Below, piece by piece: positions 33,611-44,942 of a DNA stretch of 64,000 bases. The notes under the pieces were generated by a model. That model saw nothing but the letters and a program-made list of their open reading frames with translations, ran no database searches and had not been told where the DNA came from. The stretch is from assembly GCA_903813345.2 (NCBI GenBank), contig CAIIXF020000004.1:28339986-28403985 (forward strand), read 5' to 3'. Every line of letters starts with the position of its first letter. The stretch's first letter is position 1. Both the position numbers and the translations under genes were made by a program. Origin of the DNA: Owenia fusiformis (Eukaryota > Annelida > Polychaeta > Sabellida > Oweniidae).

Positions 33611-34460
33611 TTAAATTACTGGCAACATTAATATTATTATAAGTTTTTGTGACATTACCCAGACCTTTGACATTGTCATTTAGGCCATAAAGGTAAACAG
33701 TGCCTAATTGCGATGACTCATTCCAACAAATACAGTGACCAAGATGGTGGGGAATATGCCAATTCTAGCCGTAGTAGTAGCAACTGGAGTAATGATGTGA
33801 GTATGTTTCTCCCTGAGCAGTCTCTTGTTCAATGTTACAATTCCTTTTTTGAAATTTACAAGATTTTGCTATGTTTGATGCGAATTTGTCTCAAAAGACT
33901 CACTGCATTTTGTCATAGAAAATACAGAGCTGCTGTATTTACTAGATAAAAATAATTGGAGACCTACCAGAATATCGTAAATTGGAAGTTTTTTTCAATT
34001 GTGTAATTGAAATTGTTCTCGTGTTTTGAGAACTGACGACACCAACGCCCTTTAGTGTAAATTACTTTTAAAGGTGGGAAATTCAAATTTCCCACAATAT
34101 GTTGATTACACAGTTTTTAGATTACTTCATACATGTACATGTGTTTTTCAGTTTCAGTTTAGATTTTATTTGTACCCACACCTGTGAGTATAAATACGTA
34201 TACAATATACATGTAATACAAAATTGATACACTATCTAATGGCATCATTATCAGGGTCAAAAGAATCATTTATAAAAGTTGTAATCGCTCAAATCCAGAC
34301 TGGTTGTCAAGCAAAGTTATATTAACTATTATTTACTATTTATTTTGATTACTTCTTAAATTCTCAGAAAATAGCCAAAATCAATCATGGGACTGTCTGG
34401 AATCTGTTGCGATACTTTCCATTCCTCTTTGATGGCTGAAAAGAACATGCCATGATTTGA

Positions 34461-35165
34461 TCATGTTGCTATAATAGCGTTTTTATTTACCTTGCTTTTT
34501 GAACATATAGTTGACTTACCTTGCCCTATGATATTCTTTATTTCCAAATGTGCAAATTGTGTGAAATCTTCTTTTTCTTCTGAGATGGCGTATACTTGAG
34601 GGAATCCATCAGGACATTTTTTTGTCTTTATCCATCTGTTAATATAAAGCAAGGCATAGAGTAAACAATGTGTTGTGTCAATGTGTATAGTTTCAGGTCT
34701 GGTTTTTGGTTTCTGAAAGGGAAGACAGTCCATGATACCTATGTCGTTTTCCATTTAGAGAGCGTTTTCTTTCTCTTTAAGTATCTTCTGTCATCCTTTT
34801 AAGTTATTGCTTGTTTATTATGTGTTTCCTCTGTTTGTTGCTGCTGTACAACACCTGCCATAGAATAATATGTGTTCAACAGTCTGACAATTTATATCAA
34901 CATTATCCCAGCCTTCTTGTATCATTTGGACTCCATTAGGAATTGATACTATCTCCTCAGGAATGTACATGTCTTGTTCAACCCTGCCAATCTGATCATC
35001 TGGGAGTGTGGTAAAAAATTGCCGTTATTCATCATAACTGATGCTAATGCCATAGGAATAGAGAAAATCTATTAAGTCTCTTGAACCATAATCATGGTGA
35101 AGCTTGGTTGTAAGACCGAGCATAAAAGGCGTGATCTTTGAAATTGATTTTCTTTTATTGTAAAT
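34461..35165 (-). pseudogene. Remnant of an uncharacterised multi-copy invertebrate ORF
   Basis: The minus strand reads, from about 35160, KSISKITPFMLGL, YGSRDLIDFLYSYGISISYD, a stop, TLPDDQIGRVEQDMYIPEEI and GWDNVDIN. It then continues in a frame at 34754-34461 with DCLPFQKPKTRPETIHI. The order of these boxes matches a repeat-associated protein type I recall from marine invertebrates, function unknown. Stops and truncation mark it as dead. It is recognised by pattern only. Confidence 0.35.
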
Positions 35166-35966
35166 GATCATGTTGGCAATTGCATTACTAAATAATTAAT
35201 ATATTAATAGTGAATTTGGTGTGGAAAGAATAAAAAATGAACAAAGAATTGCAGATTAAGCCAGGCTTACCCCTACAATAAAGGTTAGTGGGGAGCAGTA
35301 AGCATTTGGCACTCCAAACAACCTGTGTTAGATAAATGAATATAATCCCCTAAATAACAAGTCTCAAACAAATCAGAAATCAAGTTGCTGTGCAAAAAAG
35401 CTAAATGTTCCTGTCAGCACAATTCAAAAATATGAGGCTTAACATAATGTCCGTTCTTATTGAAATTATGTTGATTAAAACGAGGAAGAATACCCACAAA
35501 ACAAATTGTAGTACTTAAATTGAAATTTTTACGAAGAGTAGAAAAAAGATTCGAAAAAGTGAATGTGCAAAATAAGATAAAAGGGTCCTAATTTTCTCTG
35601 TTCCTTTCTCGTAAATGTCATTGCCTTTACAGATGACAAATACGAGATCTTGATCCAGACAATGATCAGGCCCAAATCAAGAATTGCTATAGCTATGGAC
35701 AGTAAAGTACCGTCTGGAAAAAAAGAGGAAAAAAATTGGAAAGAAAGATACTTGAGAACAGATTCCATGGCTTCCTTCAACCCCCTGCCACGACTTGTAC
35801 TGATCAGTTGGATGTGTTGGATTGGCATGTGAAAAAATAACGTTAACCCTAAATTCATAGCTCAGTTGTCCAGTTACCATTTTTAAAAATCATAAATTTT
35901 GCATATATTCTTTTCAAATTCTCAAGGAACCTTTCCCAGAGGATAACAACAGCCTCCTCCATCTAC

Positions 35967-36114
35967 CTGGAGTTGGTGGCTTCAGCTGAGAAATCATGCA
36001 TGATCATAGTTGACAAAGCCATTTTTGTCACTTTGTGGCTTCCTCTTTTTAACTCATCAATAAATCTCTTTGGGTGTAATTGGACTGATGATAACAAACC
36101 AGCAGTCTTCAGTC
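35967..36114 (-). CDS. Candidate internal exon
   Basis: On the minus strand the acceptor TTTTGTTTGCAG precedes 36114 and CCAG|GTAGAT follows 35967. The 148 bp are open: LKTAGLLSSVQLHPKRFIDE, then KVTKMALSTMIMHDFSAEAT. Good splice borders and composition; no partner ex phase; family unknown. Confidence 0.4.
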
Positions 36115-36804
36115 CTGCAAACAAAATATAAGGAATGAGTCAGTGACATTAAGTTTCAAAGTGAATAAACAATTTCAAAACACATTTCTAGGGTACCATT
36201 TCTAGATGTAATGTTTGATGGAGATTTCAAATGTGATATCTTCTGGACTGAATTTTGATATTTAATGACACAAATTAACCTTCTGCACTCTGACTTATTT
36301 CAGCAAATATATCCCACGCATCCGACTTATTTTTCAAAAATGATATGCCTGGACTAAATATTTAATATCTCAATAACTACTGAATGAATCTGGATAAAAT
36401 TTTCACAAAGGGAAGATACACTAGCGTGGCTCATGAGAAAAATGTTCTCATGAATTTTTTTCGTACATAAACACGACTGGGCATAAATATACCATGAATA
36501 CTCCTCCGGAATCTGCCGTTTCGCCCCTCGGGAGATTCAACATCTGGTCAGAATCCAAAACTGAATTTGCAGCGATCGAATGTTCTTCTTTTCAGTTCAG
36601 AAAATATTCTTGTTTCTATTTTCGATGACCATTATCGGCTTCCAAGAGCCTAAAGAGCTCGAAATCGCAATCCATTTCTTCCACATTTTCGTTGTGATCG
36701 TATTTGGCCGTCATTTTGTACGATTTGTTCACTAAAAACGACTTAAACACTGTTTAAATTGTTGAATTAAGAAATATTTTTCGAAATATCGCCATTTCTA
36801 GGTC

Positions 36805-36900
36805 AACAGGAAGTCACCTACAAAGGACTGAATAAATCGGGCAATCTAATTGGATCATGAGAACGGCGGGAAAAAGTAAAGTTTTCAAAAGTTAGATTTG
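36805..36900. repeat. Shared 5'-flank repeat (partner 30360-30460)
   Basis: GAGAACGGCGGGAAAAAGTA matches GAGAACGGCAGGAAAAAGTA at 30419, with similar flanks on both sides. Each precedes a short acidic minus-strand start by 80-100 bp. Probably the terminal or promoter region of a dispersed element. Confidence 0.5.
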
Positions 36901-37084
36901 TGTTGTCCGGATCCGCCGGTGGATTCTGGCGTTAATTTTGAATGGGCGGATGCGGCCGCCGGTGGTCTGCTAAAGGTTAAGAGCATTTCTAATCAGATTT
37001 GATCTCGTTAGATTTTAAATTCTGAGAACTACTAGATGATTTACAAACATTGAATTCAGTGTAAACAATTTTTATTAAGTCATT

Positions 37085-37388
37085 GAAAGTTGCAAGCTGT
37101 CTTATGTCTTAACGTTCTACTTCTTTATCAGTTGGTTTCATTCTTCTATAATCAGTGCTACTATCCCTCGAGAAAACATTATAAAGAAAAGCATGAAACT
37201 ATTTCAAAAGTTCACTCTTGGTTTGTGACATATGCAGACTTTCTTTTTCTTCATTGGTTTTGTGAGCTGTGTATAGTTTTAAGAGGTTTCTAATACATTA
37301 TCTTTTTTGTAACCTGAAAATATAAAAGGAAGCTATTGAGCACTTAAATATAGTGATTGTACCATCTATAATTCCTTCAGCTCAAAAA
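37085..37388. repeat. Dispersed repeat, copy 1, with a micro-inversion relative to copy 2
   Basis: Collinear with 56455-56758 (CTACTTCTTTATCAGT, GTTCACTCTTGGTTTGTGAC, GAGCTGTGTATAGTTTTAAG). The 38 bp at 37171-37208 are present in the other copy (56540-56577) as the exact reverse complement. Non-coding. Confidence 0.85.
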
Positions 37389-37519
37389 TATATGAAAAAT
37401 TGCAATACTAAATAAACTCAGTGCAACAAATGCATATTAATGAGATAAAGACTATTTTCCTGAAAACCTGTATCATAATACTGTAACTTAACTTGTTGCA
37501 ATTCCTTTATAGTCCTTAC

Positions 37520-37649
37520 CATCGAAACAATAGTTCCATTTGGGCCAATCATTAAAATAACATCGAATCTATTGGTGCGTAGCTTTTCAGCTCTCGGTCG
37601 ACCTCTTACCAAATTCTTTGGGCCACCATTTAGTAGAAAGTTGTTGAAA
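37520..37649 (-). CDS. Candidate internal exon
   Basis: The minus-strand acceptor TTAAATTTCAG precedes 37649 and ATG|GTAAGG follows 37520. The 130 bp are open and encode NFLLNGGPKNLVRGRPRAEK and NRFDVILMIGPNGTIVSM. An alternative donor, TTG|GTAAGA, lies within it. Composition and borders favour a real exon. It overlaps no repeat that I can identify. Family unknown. Confidence 0.45.
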
Positions 37650-37969
37650 CTGAAATTTAAAAAAATCATAGCTAATCTGTCATAAAAACATATTAGGCAT
37701 CACACACTAACATTGTTATGCACAAATAGGCCTACCAGCGTTTCCAACTTTCAATGTAAATCAGATAAATATTGGGGAATAGCGGGGACAATATACTCAG
37801 TGAGGGATGTTTAGTGAACGGGTATTTATAGTTGAGAAAATCAGAAAAATAAGGCGAGGCCAATAGACTAGGTAGGCCTATGCTTACATGTATGCCTAGC
37901 TCAGCAACTGTAGGCACTCGATGACAAACTGACTGTAAGATAAAATATATCTTTATCATAGCTAATATG

Positions 37970-39349
37970 TAAGCTTAGTCTATGAATATTGTGACCAAAA
38001 AAACGTTACCAACTAATTAAAGATAACTTCCTCAAATATTAATATTAATTAAATAGAAATGTAAATGAATTTTGAGCGACATATTGCATGATAGGCATTT
38101 CTAGATTAGAAGTTGAGTCCGCTTCCCGTTCTTCTGAAACTGACTACAAAAAATCCACCTTAATGTGCAAAAATCAAAGTGGTTTGCTGATCACAATTAT
38201 GTGCAAGAAGTTCTTTAAAAGGTAAGTGATTAGATGAAATACCTTAATAAAGCAGTCAAGGAGGCACCTTGGATAAGGGGTTTGGTTAATATGGCAATTG
38301 CCACTAGTAAGACATGCATTCAGGCACTATTTACAAAGTGAGGTTCAAGACTAAGGTGGTTAATGTTGATACAAAGGTTGTTATGGCACAGGTTAGAGAC
38401 ATCTAGTGCCAGCAAATCAAGAGTGTCAGGATGTTGTGTGGAATACTACAGCCTATGAATTGTGACTTTCACCCAATCCAATGTGGTGCTGAATATGCAG
38501 TTCCCCATAACCATTGGACCTGGTTCTTAAGCCTGACCAAATAATGCAGTTATTCGGTAGCATAAGGTCACTCCCTATCGACTTAAATCAAACATTTCAA
38601 CACACACTCCTGTCATTGTCCCTACAGTTCAATTTGTTTGCTGCGTCAGAAAGGGATTCTCTAAAACGATCTCTCAGTATCTCAGTAGTGCCGCTAAGTC
38701 TATCTTGAGTTTAGCCGAATCCAATTTTTAGTTTAGACTAGACTATAATATACTGATTTTGCTTTAGGACATTTATGTACTTACAAGGGCCATACATTAT
38801 ACCAGCTATTTTTAACATTTGGGACCGTCATTGCTTTCTCACATAGTACTTTTTATAAAGTTTAGAATATTATTGCTGCCATCTTGATTTTGGGCCAGAT
38901 TTTTGTAAATCCTAGATGATACTGGATAAATTCAATAAATATGTATTTTACCTTTATAAATACCATAATATCTGGTACCAAATAGTGCAATCCCTCACCC
39001 AAAATGTCTCTATCTCTAGAGACATCTCTAGTAGTGCGTGTTTCACTAGAGATTTCACTAGTAACCTATAATTACCAAGAATTTTTCCAATTACTGATGA
39101 CATAAACATTTATTCTGTCTGGAATTGGTAGATATTCGCTGCATTGTTGTGGTTTGTCATGCGGGAGGGGTGGTGGAATCAAAGTAAATGGTTACATTGC
39201 CATAGGAGTCCCATTTATAGTATTGCACTACTCTCTTACCCCTTTGGTGCATGTATTGATTTAGTCCAAACACTGGCATAAAGTTTTATAGAATTTATTC
39301 ACTAACTCCAAATATTTGATTTCGAGGACACCATAACATCTCATCACTG
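37970..39349. other. No gene seen
   Basis: AT-rich. A 64-codon frame at 38514-38708 has no recognisable motif. A small local palindromic cluster of CTCTAGAGACATCTCTAGTA lies at 39010-39060. Confidence 0.4.
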
Positions 39350-39577
39350 TAACATATTAGTACATGACTCGCACCATGACACAAGGTAGAGGTAAGTACT
39401 GTGCGGCCTCATGCCACTGATCAAAATGACTTAATGTGACCTTCCGCCACAATACAAATAAGTTTGTAGCTTCACGCCACTGACCGAAGTGAAGTTGGTG
39501 CATTATGCTCGAATAGCTAACCTTTCTACTTAAATGAGTTACATTTATACTTAAACTATACTATACATTTACTTATG
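39350..39577. repeat. LTR-like repeat fragment (partner 58700-58925)
   Basis: Begins TGTAACATATTAGTACATGA, exactly where the other copy begins, and stays about 96% identical for 228 bp before diverging. It fits a 3'-truncated LTR of the Copia-like element at 58700. Confidence 0.75.
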
Positions 39578-39669
39578 AATGTGAACATGATGAATAATTA
39601 GAAAATAATGCAATTTCTCAGAAATGTGACTGGGTAACCAGGAAGGGTTCAATATAGGAAGTAAGAAAA

Positions 39670-40902
39670 TCAAATAATTAGATCACATAGTGGATTTTAA
39701 CTTAAATGTGTGACATGTTGAGTATAACAATCAATTCCAATTTTAAATGGGATTTAAAAGTATTTGTTCAAACTTTTGAATTTGAAATTGTTTATATAAT
39801 ATTGCTTCTCTAGATTGTGATGTTCTATCACTTTTTTGTTTTGTTTAGTCCACCGAAATGCATAAAAAGAAATTTTTTTATAAAATGTTTTAAAATGTAG
39901 TTCTTATTTCAAGCTAGCAGTAATGTTGTAAAATAATTACAAATCTTAAAATTCAAAACACTGGAACAATTCTGCTTTATAGGCTAGTAAATTAGAATGA
40001 TGTCACAACATTCATTTAATTTTTTTGTTGATTTCTTGAATACAGAAGGCTCCTTTGTTTAAGTAGAAAAGCACAATGCAGGCTGTATACTAGCACCAGT
40101 ATTTTTAATGGGATAATATGTTTTTTGTATCAAAATAGAGTTAATTATCCAACAATGATTTTTGTATCTGTCCTGCTACCTTTTAACTTTTTCTCAATCC
40201 CTTTCCTTGTACAGTTATTGCATGCATGGTGTACTGGGAATGCGACGTATGCAAGTATATATATTTATAATAACTTTTTGCTTTTGATCCCCTATGTTGA
40301 TAAAAATGTTTTTGTTTGAATTAAAAATATGTGGCAAACCAATCATGAAAGAATCTGTATCCTTAGAGAAATGAAGACATCTTTTTCCTCACACAATGAA
40401 GCATGAAATCAAATCCTTTCATCTTCCCCTTCATCTATATTGCATGCGAAAAAAAATCAGTTTTGGAAATATTACCTTTAAAACGGGAAGCACATTCAGT
40501 GGGGTCTGAAAAACAACCTGAAACAAGTCACTTGATCTTTGTATCTTGACTGATTTATTCAGTAATATGATATAGTACTGTTTCGTTTTTTTAATGTATG
40601 AAAGTTTAATATACCAAAACATAATTTTTTTCCCTTAATTGTATTTACCATAGACACATGTATCTTATTATTTATGCTAAATAACAACCTCATCACAGTT
40701 TACGAACCTCGTGTTAAACATTTGATTAAAAAAAAGAAATTGTAATTTGCTGTATTAAATATGAATGAAATAATGTACAAAAATATAATATGAAATAAAT
40801 ACAAAAAAATAAAAATAAAAAAATAAAAAATAAATATAGTTACATTTTTTCACAACATTCTTCTCCGGAGGTATAAGTTGCGCCCTTTCTTGAGACTTTC
40901 AG
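39670..40902. repeat. Dispersed 1-kb repeat, copy 2, with insertion
   Basis: Direct partner of 22787-23825. An extra stretch of about 265 bp (40581-40845), very AT-rich, interrupts it relative to copy 1; the repeat resumes at TTTTTTCACAACATTCTTC. Confidence 0.8.
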
Positions 40903-40929
40903 AATGAAAATGTCAAATAAGAAGTCCCC

Positions 40930-41260
40930 TCTTGTTAAGCTACACATAACCTTATCATTCTTCACATTGAAGCACACATGGGCTTTTTTACTATAAACAA
41001 GCATAGCAAGCAATAAAAAAGCACACCGAGCATATCAAGCACGGTGTCAGGCAACCTTGTTTTGATTCTGAGTTAATTTGGAAGAAATCAGTGAAGTAAC
41101 CATTGATGTTAACAAAACATTTCATATCCTTGTAGATTGCGTTAAGTACTCCTATATAATTTCCATCAATATTTACATCTAATTTTAGAAGTATACCAAA
41201 GCATGTTCCTATTAATCCTGTTTTGGGTGTCCATGAATAATGAAATAGCAAACTTGCTTA
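40930..41260 (-). pseudogene. LINE reverse transcriptase fragment
   Basis: The minus-strand frame 41251-40991 contains AIYKDMKCFVNINGYFTDFF and SKQGCL, the RT region before the catalytic box in CR1/L2/Rex-type LINEs (usually GVRQGCxLSPxLF). The catalytic Y/FADD region is absent, so this is an internal fragment. Adjacent upstream frames are not convincing. Confidence 0.55.
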
Positions 41261-41727
41261 TTTTAGGTTTAATTTGCCAAGAGTTATTTAGAGTGAATTT
41301 AGAATTTGCAATACATGAGAATGGTACAAACAAGAATGTAAGATGAAAGTCATATCTAGATTTGCATTGACAAGTACAGCCATCTGTGAATTTGTGCATA
41401 GTGTCCTTGGTGATATTGAAATTTAGAGTTGTCAGATGATCCATCTTGGTAAAAAAGCTAATGATATTTGAATATTATGAGTAAATAAAACATATTAATA
41501 ATTTTGAGGGATTGTTTTTCCAAAAAATAAAGATCATTAAAAGTTGTTTTTGAGTCCCTGTTAAAGGTATATTTTTAAAGGTATATATATCTTCTTTTTT
41601 CCCTCATCTCGAATTTTTGCCACGGCTTTAAGATATAAATGAGGATTGAAATTATGTTGACAAAAATGTTGGTCACTTCAACTTAAGAAAATACCACTAA
41701 TTGAGATAGAAGCAACTAGATACTTAC

Positions 41728-41766
41728 CCTAGAAGTTCCACTACTATCGGGAGATGTCTCTGCCAT
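41728..41766 (-). CDS. Candidate first coding exon
   Basis: Minus-strand ATG at 41766 encodes MAETSPDSSGTSR in exactly 13 codons and meets a perfect donor, GTAAGTAT. Upstream sequence has no TATA box that I can see. Downstream partners in matching phase were not identified. Confidence 0.35.
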
Positions 41767-42592
41767 AACACTACAGTATCCACTATCTCAATACGCTAAA
41801 TTAAGTTCCAGATCGAGCACAAATATATATCCATCTTCTTAGATTCAAATCGGCATGGTTCACAAATGTCAGGTGACTTACAGCTCAAAATGATCAATGT
41901 TGCTAAGTGGAATGACAGTTATAAATATGAACTTAAAATCATCACAAACTTATAATGTAAGGGATCGATAGGCATATAGAGTGGTTCACTAGACGTTATT
42001 CATCTTAAATGAAAGAAAGACGGAATCAAAACAAAAACAATTATGGTCGACAATGTAAACACCTAAATTACGAAAATGTTCCATGATTTCATGATTTACT
42101 GTACTTACGTTTCACCTCTCCTTCTTTGGTAACCACATGTCCACATACGCTGTACATTACGACTCTTCCATACATTCTACATCGGTTTGTTCTAATGTTA
42201 TTCCTTGCTGCATTTGGAAGAATGGGCCCTAACTGACCAAGGTTGTTGCTCAGTCTCCAACAAAAGGTTGGTGTCCCTGTACCATTTCATAAATTTGGTT
42301 TTGTTTGTAGCACTCCTGCCATCAACATCGTGGGAGTTTACATTCGGCGTAATGATAGTTTTTCACTTTTATAACTTGGAAGTAAAGAAGAGATTACCGT
42401 ACTTCTTTTAATTTGGCGGTAGACACTACATAATACATTACAGGGGCCCCCATTACATGTACATGATCAAAATCGCTAATGCTATTTCAATACATTTACA
42501 ATTGAGAATTGATGACATTACTTCCTGTTTGAAATCTTTACATGAAACCTTGAATTAAATTGTTCCAAGAAAACTTTGAAATGAAATTATAA

Positions 42593-42711
42593 TTACATAT
42601 TCTGAATAGTCAATAGAGTGTTGTTCATTTTCTTCATCTCATTAACCTTCTCCTTCTCCACTGCAAGCTTCTGTAGCTCCAATAATAAAATACTGCCCTC
42701 TGGTACCACAT
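42593..42711 (-). CDS. Candidate terminal exon with coiled-coil
   Basis: After an acceptor, CTTTACTAG, the minus-strand frame reads VPEGSILLLELQKLAVEKEK and NEMKKMNNTLLTIQNM to a stop at 42593-42595. The Leu/Lys/Glu heptad spacing suggests a short coiled coil. It may be the 3' end of a gene whose other exons lie above 42711. Confidence 0.4.
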
Positions 42712-43792
42712 CTAGTAAAGGAAACACAGAGAGATTTATATAACTAGACACAGTTCAATTTAATACTCCAGATTTGTTAAGGCTGACTAAGTAACTGAGT
42801 AGTAAGCGAGAAAACGGGGTAAAAGGAATAACTAGATTGGTAAAATTGAACAAGTTCAGCACAAGAATCCAGATTTTTATCTAAAATGATTTTAATATCT
42901 GATATTGATGAGAAAATTATCGATTCCATTGATATGATATGGGGATATCATCATATCATTTTTCTCATGAACCGGAAGTTGCAATTTCAATTTCAGATTA
43001 GGAATCCTGAGAAAATTTCCTATTAAAATAATACCAATTTGGATAGATTTTGAACATTTAGAAAAAAATTAATTATCCATGACAATGATTATTGACAATT
43101 TGTAAAGTCACCTAGATTTTGACATTTGACCTAGATAAAAATTTGGCCTAATTTCACAGAAACCCGGTCGCATACCCTAACTGACCATGTATTTAGATTT
43201 GCCCTAAGTCTTTTAATTACGGAGAAATGCTAGGAATAATAATAAGAATTCAGATAAAAACAATAGACTCCAGATCTTGTGTCCAATAAATACAATTTAT
43301 TTCAGCATTCCTATTGTATGTTATTTGGCCTTATATTTTAAATTAAAAATTTGATTGTTGCCAAACAACTCAAAATCTCATCAGGGATCTTCAGCAAATC
43401 ACAATTTTGGAGAGAAACAGGCAACAATTTGAAACAAAATAAAATAAATACATTAACCTTGATTTCTCCTTCTTTTATGCTTTTCCTGTCTAAGAGTTGC
43501 TGGAATTAAGAGTATTTTCATTTCAATAAGTTCAATCATTTCTGTATGTTCAATGTTTCATTGCAAGAACCTCAATGTCACGATACTCATTTAGAAATGG
43601 GTGAAGGTAACTGCAGCATTTTCATCAACTTCCAGGTTTGTGGTAGTCACTTAAATTAGAATAAATACTAGGGGATGTGTTATTTGATATATAAAAATCT
43701 GATCATCCAGCCAACAGCAGTGGTGTTCAAATACCCTAAGAAATCATTTGAATATATATTATGAGAGTTACAATTAGGATTAAGTAGTCCCC

Positions 43793-43945
43793 GTAAATCA
43801 TATCTTGTCATAGTTATCAATATAAATGAAAAATAACTACTTACAGCTCCATTTTGAATGTGTTGTTATATTTGTTAAAGACTTCTATGATGTAGGGGAA
43901 TTGCATTCTTCCATAATAATGAACAAGACATATATATAATTATTG
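43793..43945. repeat. Tandem-duplication copy that preserves the Gypsy pre-insertion site
   Basis: CTTGTCATAGTTATCAATAT through TGAACAAGACATATATATA matches the two flanks of the LTR element joined together (44341-44368 plus 48990-49125). The duplication therefore predates the insertion. Confidence 0.75.
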
Positions 43946-44368
43946 ACTCTTAACCCTTTGAGTGCTGATTTGTCTCATATATACGTACAAAAATATTCGC
44001 TAGTGTTGAACCACCACATTTTTGTACTTTAATAAAAAACAGATTTTTTGACGGGACGACAATTTTCTTCAGAATGTTTGTTAAGTAGTTGGATGGATAC
44101 ACCCAGTGTTATGTTCTTCGACCTTAATTTATTTTGTTTCCTTAGACTCTGTGAAATATATGGCTCATAATACTCGTATGTAAAAATAATGCAAGTCAAA
44201 CAAAGCATACCAAACATAAGAACAGTTTTCCTTTCAGTTTACTTGATCATAATCAGTTTTCAACGACCCTCTTCACTCAGTTTTTCAAATCAATATCACA
44301 AGTCAACGTCATTTTTTGACATTGTATACCATATAATACCGTAAACCATATTATCTTGTCATAGTAAT

Positions 44369-44501
44369 TGTAATGATCTGGACAGTACAAGTTCTAGCTT
44401 TAGAAGACCAAGTTGTATATTTGTAATCCCACACATGTACAAGTAACATAATACCTCAAAGGCAGTTAGCAAGATGATACCAGAAGCTGGATATCATTAC
44501 A
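44369..44501 (-). repeat. 3' LTR, 133 bp
   Basis: TG...CA ends extended into a 9-bp inverted repeat (TGTAATGAT / ATCATTACA). Very short for a Gypsy LTR. Identical to 48857-48989. Confidence 0.95.
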
Positions 44502-44514
44502 TCTCCCTTTTTCT
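44502..44514 (-). other. Polypurine tract
   Basis: On the minus strand AGAAAAAGGGAGA directly precedes the 3' LTR, the expected site for plus-strand DNA priming. Confidence 0.85.
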
Positions 44515-44942
44515 ACAGAATGTAAAGGAATATAAAATAATACAAATGATCAATCATAATAAAGACTTTTCTTAAACAATAATCTATGAATGATTGTACA
44601 TTAATTCTATTCATAGCACACTAATAATCTACAAATTGTTGATGTTTAAACTGCACCCTATAATCACCTTTTATTCATACAATATTGTAAGTATCTTTAA
44701 CCTTCTCAAAGTATCTCAGAAAAACGTTTCAAAGTTTGAATGATTATAAAAAAGGCAATATAGATGTCACTAATTTCGAAAGCTTTATGTTACAATATAG
44801 GAGTCACTAGTTTCGAAAGTTTATGTTTTAGATACACTCTCATTTTTTTTTAATATCCCATGTGATTTAAGTATCTTTGAAATTATCAAAGTATCTTAAT
44901 AACATCAAGTGTCTAAATAACCAGTTAACTGATCAAAAGTCA

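Noticed and set aside
35529-35880. 109- and 67-codon minus-strand frames and a 60-codon plus-strand frame
   Set aside because: Mutually overlapping, no recognisable motif, AT-rich background; not supported as genes.
41166-41444. 92-codon minus-strand frame next to the LINE RT fragment
   Set aside because: It overlaps the RT frame in another phase and shows no LINE motif.
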